A stretch of DNA of 40,556 bases from Azospirillum sp. (GTDB lineage Bacteria; Pseudomonadota; Alphaproteobacteria; Azospirillales; Azospirillaceae), in contig JAIXTS010000258.1 of the NCBI GenBank assembly GCA_027483805.1, forward strand, positions 1-40,556, given 5' to 3'. This document shows positions 19,801 to 31,800 of the stretch, piece after piece. How positions within the stretch are numbered: the stretch's first letter is position 1; every line of letters begins with the position of its first letter. The notes beneath the pieces are model-generated. The model was not told the DNA's origin. It searched no databases and saw nothing but the letters and a program-made list of their open reading frames with translations. Made by a program: the position numbers and the translations under genes.

Positions 19801-22800
19801 TGCCGCACGGCACGGACCGCTTGCCGAGGCCGCCTGGAAGGCGGTTGACGGGGGACAGGCGGGATCGGTGTCGCTGAAGCCCACCGATGGCCAACAGGGC
19901 AGCGGAGCAGAGCCGATCACCGGCGCCGAGCTGGGCGCCTGGCTGCGCCACCAACAGGCGGCAGAGCGCAGGCTGGTGACGAAGACGGTCAAATCCGACC
20001 AGGCCCAGGCGTCCAGAAGCAGGCCGGAACGGATCGTCGGCGACGTCCTCGGTGCCGGTGGCGAGCCGACAGGCATCCAGATCGTCTTCCCCGCCCGCCG
20101 GAGCTCCTTCGACGGCCCGGCGCCACTGATGCTGAAGGGGCCGGGCGGTTACCTGTCGCCGCCGCTACCCTTGCGGGGAGGCGATGAGCTGGCTGCCGCC
20201 GCCCTGCTCGGATTGATCGTCGATCTCTCCGAACTTCCCGACAGTCTGAATATTTCCGCGGCCGAGCTGAAGGAGCGTGCCGGGGCGCTGAGGGCTCGGG
20301 CGGCCGAAGTCAGCCTGGGCGACCGGCAGGCAAGGCTGGGGGAGCACCGGCGAAACCTGAGACGCATTGAAGCCAGGCTTTCCCTGCCTGCCCCGGATCC
20401 GCGCCGGTTGGAACGGCTGTCCGATTTGGCGGGGCTGACTCCCGATGATGCGGCCCGAAAGCTGGATGATGCTCTCGAACGCCTGGATGCGGCCCAGGGG
20501 TCCAGGTCCGCCCGGCTCAATGCGGAAGGCGAAGCCGCCCTGTGGAACGCCGTCCTGCAGAGGCTGGAGGGGACTGTCACGAAAACAGGCGGCGAGATCG
20601 GCTTTCCCTCTGGAATCGACCTTCGCCAACCGGCCCAGTTCTCCCTTGGCACCTGGCCCACCAGCTCCTGGCCGCAAAACCATGGTGTTGGCCAGGCCAA
20701 GGCTCAGGAACAGCCGTCTTCTGCGTTGCGTCGGCTTCCTGTCGACGCGAATGAGAATGTCCAAGGGATCATCGGGCAACCGGATCTCGCACAGGAGATC
20801 GCCAGTCTCGCTAAATCGCTCAACAGCGGCGCCGAACTTCCGCGTGGCGTTCTTTTCGCCGGGCCGTCGGGCACGGGAAAGACCATGGCCATCGAGGTCC
20901 TGGCGGCGCTGGTGCCCGAGATCCCGGTTTTCGCGACGTCGGGCACCCGGCTGGAGAGCAGCTTTATCGGCGGAACGTCCGAAGTCATCCATCGTACGTT
21001 CGATGAGGTTCGGCGTGCCGCGGCCAGACATGGGGCCGCGGTACTCTTCATCGATGAGCTAGACCAGATCGGTAGCCGAGAGGAGCTGCTGCGTGACGGC
21101 AGCATGCAACATCGCCGTGAGCTCGTGAACGCGATGCTCGAGGAGATGAACGGCGCCGGCCTGCAATCCCAATCCGGGCGCATTGTCGTCATCGCCGCGA
21201 CCAACCGGCCAGATGACATTGATCCCGCCTTGCGACGGCCGGGCCGCTTCGACTTCACCATCCAGACCCACCTTCCCGATGTACAGGGCCGCATAGAGCT
21301 GCTGTCGCAGCGTCTTGCTGGTCACCTGGGCTCGGATCTCGATACGCTCGTCAGGGGCCTTGCCGAACGGAGCTCCGGGGCCTCGCAGGCGGCACTTGAT
21401 GGAACAGTCCGGGAAGCGTTTCGCCTTGCGAAGCTTTCCAGCGAGCCATTGTCGGCAACCCATGTCGAGCTTGCCGAACGGAAGGTCCGGCCCGGCCGCC
21501 CATCCTTGCCGGCCGACCGCCAGGCGCTCCTCGATCTGATTTCCAGAACGATCACCAGCGGTCCGGATGGACAGGTCACGGATGAGGGAAGGTCGGCGGG
21601 GTCGGCCCTGGCCCGACGCGCGATCCTCGCTGGTCTGCCCGGCACGAAGGTGTTCGAGCCGGGTGCTGCGGTCGGTCCACTTTCCGATGACGCAGCAAGG
21701 GCAGTGGAGAGGGAAACGCGCAGCCTGGTGCGGGAGGCCATCCGTACCGGAGGCGCGCAGTATGCAATCGACAAGCGCCGTCTGGACCTCGGCGGCAAAC
21801 AACGCCCCGAACAATCTGATGCCCATTTCACTTTGCTGACGGCGGAATTGGACCGGATCATGCGCCTTGAGCGCGAAATGGATGCAGCTCGCCGACTGGG
21901 TGTTGGGGCGCCCGGGGGGCCGCCAATCGACCAGGACGCCATGGATCGTGCCACGGACGAACTGGTAAACGCCATTCGAGGCGTGTCTCCTGGGACCAGC
22001 AAGGGATTTCGAACGCTCATCACGACTGCCGCCGATGCTGCGGGCATCACCCCTGCGGAGATGTTCCACGCCTATGCCGATTATCATCATGGTCTGATAG
22101 AGCGGAACACCTGGCCCATCGGTTCCCAGAGATGGGCCGACGCTGTTTCGGCGCAGAACAGCGCCACGGACCGGTTGAATGCCTCCCCGTTCGCTCTACT
22201 CGCCCTGCCGACATTGAGCGATCTGATGGCGTTCGGCGGCGCCAACATTCCCGACCAAGATGTTCTAGGTCCGGTCGCTCGGGATCTTGGCCTTCTTCCC
22301 AAAGGTGCGGAGCCTTGGGTCGGCGAAAACCCCGTGAAGGATCTGCAGATCCGACTGTCACTGCCCGCGGACGATATCCGCAGGCAAATTGAAGCACGCG
22401 GCTATGTCGCCGCGGCGGCACCCTACGAGGTGGCTGGCCAGACCACCCTCGGGCTTGCCCAGGCGGTCCGCGAGGCGGGTTACGATCCATCCAAGCACCT
22501 GCATGTCCAGCCATTCGCGCCGGACCCATTGCTTTTCAAGCTGACGCATATCCAGAGCAGTTGCGCCGGCGTCCCGGCTACGGTGAGCGATGGCCATCCG
22601 TTGCAATCCGATGCACGTCTTACGGTGAGCCCGGCCTTGCTCCGGACGCCCGGCCTGTTTCGCCACTCCGAGGCCTTGCCGGCATACGGGAAAGCGGTCG
22701 CCGAGGGGGAAAAGCTCTTCGCCGAAGGGCACCGTCAGCGTGCCAGGGCTCAGTTTTCACTCGGGGACAGTTACGATCTCCAGTTTGCCGGAAGAATACT

Positions 22801-25800
22801 CGAAAACCACAATCTCCTTGACCTCGATCGTGCCTGGAAGGTTGAACGGCTGCCGGACCTGGACGCTTCCAGACTGGCCCCTTCCCATGTACTGCGCACC
22901 GGATTGGGGCTGCTGGATGATCTTGTCACAGCCGCCGGCGAAGCCGGGACCGGGATACCAATGGGGCTCGCCATCGCCGGCCGCGACGGCTTCCAGTCCG
23001 CCGTGGATATCTATGATGCTCTGAACGGGGTAGCCCTCACCTCCCCCGCCGGCCTTGCTGGTGCAAGACGGCGGGCTGCGATCGAGCTGAAACACCTCCC
23101 GATGATGTGGCCCGGCGACAGTGGAACGCTGGCCCGCGATTTCTCCGAGCTGCTGGCCGACCATGCCGACCTGCCGTCAGTTACCCGCGCGGGCGGATCC
23201 AATGCCGCACGGCAGATGCTCGACCAGCTCGGCGTCGCCGTTGAAGCGTTGGCCCCGGGTCTGCACACAAGCGTTCCGGGTGCGCGGCCATCCTTGATCG
23301 AAGCGGCGGCGGCGGCGGCCGATCGAAGCGTGCCATCGCATGAGGCCGTGGAAGCCGCGCGTGGGGCTGTGCAGCGGGCTGGTGATCCCCGTCGCCTGCC
23401 GGGCGATCTGTTCCGGGCCAGGACCGCGATGTTCCTGCGCGAAACGCTTGATCAGCATCTGGTAGGACATGCTGGCCAAGACTGGGCGGATGCGGCAAGG
23501 GCGGCCTTGCAGGCAGACGAACTCGCGGTGGCCATGGGCATCTACCGGCAACAGCTCGGTCTTCCCGTTCGCGAACGGGCGCGGGCCCAATACAGCGTCT
23601 CCGCAGACCATGGCCACCCGGCATTGGCCGCGGCCAGGGGGGATTGGGACCAAGCGGTACAGATGATCAAGGATGCCCTTGGTGCGCACCTCACGGATCG
23701 CCAGCTCGACTATCTGGGCATGCCGGTCATCATCCATGACAGCCCCTGGGCGGCGGAGGTGGAGACGGCACTCAATCGAGGGCCCATGGCGGCCGCCCTT
23801 CTCGAAAGCCGGCGCCGATCTCTCGAGTTGATTGACCAGCAGCCTCGTATGGCCTGGCCGGTAACGTCCGTGGAGCGATGGGCGGCTCTGTGGCCCAGTT
23901 GTCTGTCCGGTGATGCAAGCACAGCGGACATGGCGCTCGCTCAGCGCGACCTGCTCTCCGCGATGGCGATTGCAGCGGCGATCGAAGGCGCACCGGGCTC
24001 ATGGGCGCAACTGGAAAGCCATCGCAACAAGGAACCTGCTCCCGTCGACCCCCAGCGTGTCGAAGCGCTCAACCGGCTTATCGCCACAGCCAGGATGACC
24101 CCGAGGGGCACCGGGTTCGCCCGAGGCACCCCGACGCGGCGCAACAAAGCGCCGACAATGACCGATATCGCTCAATTCCGGATCGACGGAACGACCATGG
24201 CTGACAATGAACAAAGCTGGAACCTGCTCCTGCGGTCGTTGGAGCGACCTGATTTCAGGTTCGCCCTTCACGCCGGCGACATGAAGCAGGCCGCGGTGAT
24301 CCTGGAGGCGGTAAGGGATGGCGGACCAACGTCCATTTCCTACCATGCCGAGATCCTTGCCAGACACGTCATGTTCGACGACGTCCTGAGCAGCACGCTG
24401 CAGCAGGCGCTCGAACAGGCCGGCCTGCCGTCGGATATCTCAACCATCAGGGCGAACCTGGCGGACCAGCGCGACGAGACCGCCGACAGGCTGGGCATCG
24501 CCGGTGGGAATGCCGCCGCCATCGTGGCAGAGAACGGCTCCGATCTGAACCTGGACATTCTCCAGGCGGAGGCCGCCCTTGCCCAGTCGCAAGGGAGACT
24601 TGCTGATTTTCAAGCGAACCGTGCCGGCGGGATTATGTTGGGGGCCGCCGGCGTGCCCGACGCGAGGTGGGCCCAGGATCTTCCCACACGCCTCCAGGAG
24701 GCGGCCCTGGGACTGCAAAATGCCTCATTGGACGGAACCCTTTCGTCCGATCTCCTTGCAGGTACGATCAGCAGTATCGGATTTGGCAAACCGAACCCCA
24801 ACGATATCCAGCCTCATGTCCTCCACGAAGTGGCGGGCAGTGTGGCAGGGATTCTTCAGGCTGCAGCTTCAGTTCCCCTGGCCGCGATGCCGACCTGGTT
24901 GCGCGAAGAGGATCGGCAGCCGGTGCCAGGATCGGCGAGCGACGTGGCAGCCTCGCTGTCGCGAAGCCTCGGCGGCCGGATTGACGACGCCTTGTTGGCC
25001 AAGGCCGATGCGGTGGTTGGGCGGGCTGAAGCGAATACGCTCTCCTTCGGCTCCCGGACGTGGGAGCTGGCGCCATGGCGCCTCACCCGGGACGAATTCA
25101 GGGTTCAAGCACTGAACCGAGATCCTGCGGAGCTGAAGCGGCTGGCCGGAGGCCGCCTCGTCCTTCAGGATGGCGCCTGGCTGGAGGCGCCGGAGGTCGG
25201 CCGGGACGGGTTCATCGACGCCATCCACCTCGCCTCGATCGCCGGCGCCACTGAAGACGGGCGACAGGTTCCGTCCGACATCGTCCGCGAAGCCGGCCGT
25301 TTCCTTGATGGTCTTCTTGATGCCAGGACCATCAGAGACCAACAGCCCGATGCAACATCGGCCACCTGGAGGATGCCCGACGTTCCGGACGCAACAGGCC
25401 CGGAAATTGCCACCAGCCAGCCCCTCGCCCTTGAACACCGGGTGGCATTGGCCGGACTCCAGGCAGAGCAGGCTGCAAAGGCGATCGCCGAGCGATGGTC
25501 GGGAACTGTCGAGGCCGTGCGCGATCCAGCCATGCAGGGCAGCTGGCTGATGAAGTTCGCGGATGGCGAGGTGGCGGCGAAGGCTCGCGCCGATGCAGGG
25601 CAATCGCCAGGGGTCACGTGGTCCGCCGCCTGGGCCGAGGCGCCCGGTGTTGTCGTCTCTCCTGCCGGCGTTTCCGTATCTCTCATGGGCAAAGGAGAGC
25701 CGCCGGAATTGTACAGGCTCACCCGCCTTCCCGACGGAAGGCCATTTGCGCGGCGCATCGTTCGGCGTGAATCGACCAAGGGCTTCACTTGGCGTGTCGG

Positions 25801-28800
25801 GCCGGGTCGCTACGCCCTCGAAGGGGCAGCGACGTCCGGTCTTTTCGACATCGGGGCCGACGGAATGGTGCGTCCGGCAGAAATCACGCCTCCGGCGTCC
25901 TATTCCGTCGGCAATCTCGTCAGCATCGAGACAGCATTCAGATCTCCCGACCCGCAGGCAGTGAAAGCCGAATGGCACGCAGCCCGTGGAGCTTGGCTCG
26001 CGGACCTGCCGGCCGACGAGCACCATCCGGCTTATCGCCGCCTGATGACACAGCTGGACACTGAGTCACTGGCCGCAATGAGGGAGCGCGGCTGGGAGCA
26101 GATGGACGTTGCGGTTCTTGAGACCCATGGCGATGGCCAGCGAATTCTTGTACGCAGGCCTGGCTGGGTGCTGGCCGGAACGGCAATATCCATCGTTCCA
26201 GCCGGTCTACGCACACCCGAGCCGATTTCCCCCCAGGCGGCGGTCCTCGGACGTCCCACTTCGTATCCGGCCACTCCCTCGGATCTGACCTGGGCGCTCG
26301 TTCACACGAACTCCGGCCAGGTCATCCGTCGATCACGGGGCCTGTCGGAAGACGGGGATTTCCATCTTCCCGAGGCAGCCGTGAAGGCCGCAGAGGCCGT
26401 TTCCGGTTCCACCGATTGGGCCGGCATCACTGAGATCGCTCAACTTCCCCCAGGAATTCGTGCTGCCCTGCTTGAGAAGATCCGCGACGTCATCAGCCCC
26501 TATCTGACCGAGGACATGGCGCTTTCCTCCGAGCGCAACATGCGCGATCAGACGCGGGGTACGTTGCAGGAACGAGGGTTCGGGTCGACAGTCTACTGGA
26601 TTGCCGGCGATCCGGAAGAACCTCATCTCGATCGCGCCCAGACGACCTATCATCTTTGGGAAAGTGAGGACGCTGCCCTGGAGGCCACGGGTGAACGGGA
26701 GGTAGTCCCGGTTGTCACCCGCATAGATGCTGGGGCCGTGGCAGACCTGGAAAGGGATCCGGACCGCCTCCAGGGATCGGTGCAGACAATCCTTCGCGAG
26801 TTTTGGGAAGTTAATCAGGACCAACTCAAGTCGAACATTGCCGACAATCTGATCACGCGGCTTCTGGAGTGGGACGACTGGGATGCCTATCGGGAGTATC
26901 TCCTGAGCGGGCTTCAGCGACACTCGCAGGTCCTGGAAAGCTTCCTGCTGCAAAACAACCTCACCCGCGGTCCGGGACAATCCATCGAGGACATTCCTGA
27001 AATCGATGACGCCCTGAAGGAGCGTCGCGACGATCTGACCGTCGAGTTCGTCTATGCCGACTATGAAGTCGACCAGTTCCTGCGCGATGTGACGATCGGC
27101 AACTGGGATGAGCTGACAGGCGACTTTGGAGGCGACCTGGTCGGCCACCTCGCTGAACGCTTCCGCGACGCCGGCTTTCAAGGAATGCGCTATGTCGGCA
27201 ACCACTGGGACGGGGAGCCGGTTCTTGCGGCGTTCGACCCGGCCCTCGTGGAGCCGGATTGGCCGACCTTGAAGGAAACGCAGCTCACTCGGCTGGACGA
27301 AAAGGCGAGACAGCAGGCCCAACAGGAAATATGGCGCGCCAGTCGAACCGAGGCGGAGTTGGCGAGGCTGAAAGTCACGGTCCAGGACCAGCTTTCATCT
27401 TTCAATATCGAGGTATTGAAGAAGGAAGGGTTCGACGTCAGGCACGCACGGTGGCTGGCCGTGCCCAACGCAGATCTCCCAGAGGTCGAGCGGGCACATT
27501 CGCCCATCGGCGCCTTCATTCTGCATGGATCGCCCCGCGAAGCGCTTCTGGATGCCCCCCCGGGCTGGCAGTCGATCCAGGTCTATTCCAAGCCGGCAGG
27601 CAGGCTTGATCTGCGGAACGCAGGAGAGAAATCCCTGGACGCCTGGCCGCAGGAGCTGGCGCCGGTGGCCAAGGCCATGCGCGAAGCGTCCATCATCTTC
27701 CAGGGTTCGACCGCAGGTGCTGAGCCCGCTGCTGCTGCCGCGTTCGCCCGCATCGTCCTGGATCCCAAGAACGCTGGCGATGATCCGATGAGGATCTTCA
27801 TCGATAGGCTACAGGCAACGGATCCCAACATCAGGAGCCTCGAACTTCCCGGCGACAGGCTCCTGGAGATCGCGACGGTAGTTCAAGCGCGCACCCGACT
27901 CAAAGTCGCCTGGGACGCGGCCGACGCGTCTGGCCTCCGCCGATCCTACGGACTGGACAGGGATGGCAAGCCGATCGCCACTTCCGCGCTTGGAACCCTG
28001 TCGCTTGGGCTCGCTCGTGCGATGGGAGCCAACGGGCTTCACGTACCACAGGCCCTGCAGATTTCGGGGCGGCGCTCACCGGCGATCGGCCAGCTCGACC
28101 TGTCTCTCCTCCCCTCCTCCACCGTAGCGGAACTGTTGGGCCTTCCAGGCGGAAGCGGCGCCAGCCCTCCGATCGCCAAGAACGCCTTGGATCGCAGGGC
28201 AGAGGTCCTGGCGTTGGTTACCGTGCTCGCCCCGGATTCCCATATTATCTGGCAGACCCAGGAGCGTGGGGTCCTTTCCAGTCCAGACCAGACGCACATC
28301 TGGCGCGCATTCGACCAGTCCGCGACAGCGCTGAACAGGATCGCGCCGGGGGTCGGTTCCCACGTGGAGATCGGCGACCTGGCTGAACTCACGCTGACGC
28401 CCGCTGATCTTGGCCGCATCCGTCATTTGGCCGCCGCCGCCGGCATTCCCGTCACCGTCGCCGAACTGCTGCCCGACGGCGCCCTCCAGTTGCGGGTCAC
28501 AGACGAGGTGGGCACGGATGTCCACACGGTGGAGCCTTTCCGCACCGCCGCGGACTACTTGGCAACCCGCGACCAGGTGGCGGCTCCGCAGGACCAGGCG
28601 AGGGATCAGATCAAGACCAGCCTTCTGGAACGGGCACGTGCCGCCGCCGCTCGGCTTAACCGCGGCGAAATGGTCGCCATAATGCCCCACCACGGGGCAG
28701 ACCATGTGGTTCTCGCCGACGGGCTGGCGACGAGAGCCTCCGCCATGCTGCCCGATGTCGCCGCTGCGCCGGATAGCCGTCGGTATGGCGACGGACTGCT

Positions 28801-31800
28801 GGCTCTGCCGCTCACGCACCTTGAGAGGCTTGCCGAACAGGCCCGGCGATCAGGACAGAATCTCTTCATTTCGACTGGTCCTGGCCGCGATGAATGGCGT
28901 GCCGTCGCCGCACCTGGCGCCATTGAGCGGCCGCGCGAACCGACGACGTCTCCCGTACAGGCTGCTGCTGCCGCTCAGCCAGCAGCAGCGGCTCCGCCTG
29001 CCTTCGCACCGGCAGAAGCGCGAACGCCGACATCGCCGCACCAGGGCCCTCCACCGACCCCAGCATTCACACCGCTCGAACGGGATCATTCCTCTTCTGC
29101 AATCTCCGCCGCTCCTCCTGCGGCCGCGGCGGTGGACTTCGTGGCCACGACCTGGCAGCCCGAAGCCGCAGCTGCCCGATCGTCACCCGCAGGCGTGACC
29201 AATGTCAGCTTCCGGCCACAAGCCCCCGCGTACCAGGATCAGCAGCGTCAGCATCCGACAGCTGGAGACACAATCATGTCCGGCGGACAATCATCCGAAC
29301 TCGCTCTGCGCCTCGCCGACCTGACATCGGCACTGAACCATGGTGGCGGCTCACCCATCGATGTTGCCCGCAAGTCGGGGCTCCTGAACGATATCCTGCT
29401 GGCGGATATGCCTGCCGATGCGAAGGATGACATCCTTCCGTTGAGCCCCGGATATGTGGCCTATCGCGACGGCGGGGGCCGGTGGGCATCCGCGTCCATC
29501 GACGATTTCATCGCAACGGCGGGCCCGGACGGCCACCTGGCAGGGCGTTACAGCCCGGCTTTGCTGGACCAGCTCGCCGACTATGGTGGCCGGCATGTCG
29601 CCGATGTCGATGCCACCTGGCCGGAGAAGCTGGCCGCTCTGCGGGGCGATATTGTCGAAGCGGTGCGTTCCGTCAATCCCGGTATCGAGATCCACCTCAC
29701 CGGCCGACTGTATGGTGTCGAGGACGTTGTCGTGGGCGGTGCGCAGCCTGGAGGACGAAAGCCACTCCTGGGGCTCTACTTCGCCCATCACCAGGCCATC
29801 GCCGTCTCCACCGACGTGAGCCGTGGCAATCCACTGTCGTCCGCCTACCATGAACTTTTCCATTCCGTTGAAGGCCTGCTGACCGACAAGGAACGGCAGG
29901 CTGTGGAACGGCAGTTCGGGACTGGCGGCCCCTATCATGAGGCGGCAGCGGAAGCTTTCGGCGAATGGGCGACCGACAGGGCCAAGGCACGCAAGGACGG
30001 ACGCCCTCCGGAGGGAGAGGGTGTCTTCCGCAGCCTCGGCCGCTTCGTGGAACGGATGAACGGTGTCCTGGAAGGCCGCGGGTTCCGCACCTGGGACGAC
30101 GTGTTTGAGGATGCTCTCGCGGGCAAGGTGGCGGCACGCGGCAAGACGTTCGACGTGACCCAGAAGGTGGAAGCCGGCGTTGCCGCGGAGATTGCGGAGA
30201 AAGCTGGTCTTCCACGCCTGGCCAAGCAGTACCGGGACATGTCCGCCTATGACGGCACGCTCGCCGGGCGTGCGGCCAAGCTTCTGCGCGGGTCGAAAGG
30301 ATCGGCAAAAAAGGAGCCCGTACTGACCGGCAAGGTCCTGGTCGATACGATGCGCCAATATGTGAACGATGCTTCCATCCGCGCTGCCATCCAGGAGAGC
30401 GGCTACCAGATCAAGGATACGGTGAGGATCACCGGCCTGCTCAAGGACCGCGATGCGATGCTTGCCGCGGATCTGAAAGGTTCGTCCTCGACGACGCCGG
30501 TGGCAGCCGGTCCAGCGAGCCGCCCGGGCCCCCGACCAGCGGTCGCCGCCCGCGGGGGTGCCCCAGGTCCGGGCAAGCCGGCGCCCGCGCGTCAGGCAAA
30601 GCCCTGGGAGATGCGGGCCCATGAATTCACGGAGAATATTGGTCTTTCCAAGGAGCCGGTCAGAAACCCCCGTTACGGAACGCAGGAGGACAGGGAAATC
30701 CTGTTCTATCCTGCGACTGCCCAGAACCCGCCATATCGTGTGTTCGTGGAGCCGGGCTCCGACAGAAATCACGCGCTCAACGATGCCCGGCACAGGCTTC
30801 ATGGCCTTGTCGTCGCCGATGCGCTTCGGCAAGGACATCTCGTGCCCCTTGCCTTGGGTGAGGACCATCCCACCCTGGCCCAGGATATCCGCGCGACTTT
30901 CGAACGACATATCGATACCGGTCCGAAGCTGAAAGCGGTATCGGACCCGGCCTATGAGCCCGGCGTCCCGGGCATGGCCCCGACGCGCACCGTGGGTATC
31001 GCCGCCAGGGCGCCCGACCCTGTCGGGGCCGGCGTGCCTATGCCACAACCCGTTCAGCCGGTTGGTGATCCCTTCTACAAGAGCGCTGGCGATCCATTCC
31101 TGACGGCGGCATTCAGCGGCCGGCTGACGGAAGTCGAACGCGTATATGAACAGCAGATTGCCGGCCGGCTGCCTCTTGGAATGGCATATGGCCATGACTT
31201 GGAGGATCAGCGCGCCAGCAACATGACAGCTGGAATGTCGGTACGGGACCGCGTCTATCTCGACGTGCCGGACAACCAGCGGGCCCACGCCATGCATGTC
31301 GGTGCCATGCCTTGTCACAAAACCGGCCTGCTCTACCTGCCACCCCAGATGAGCGATCAGCACCGGACTTCCATGCTCCAGGCATGGCCGGAATGGCAAA
31401 GCGCCGCGCGCTGGCGCGACTATAGGGCGGTGATGCCTCATCAGTCCGTCGAGGCAGCACAAGCTGGACTCCGCCATGATCCGCTGAACGATGCCTGGTA
31501 CCTGCCCTCGCCGCGCGATGCGGGTTTCCGCATGCACCCCATGGCCACCCAATTTCCACGGATTGATCTGGATACGCCGTCTCCTGCCCAACGGATCCAG
31601 GCGCACCGGGCCGCCGCCTTCTACTCCCTGGGAAGCGAGGCCTTGAGCCGCCGCGACCGGTCCCGGGACGCAGTCGGCCCAATTACCGCCAGCATCGACG
31701 GGAATGTCAGTTCGGCGGCTACGGTTGCCGGCAATATCAGCGCAGGTGCCGCTCTTGCCGGTGTCGATGCGACCCATGGCATCGTGACGGTCCGTCCGCG

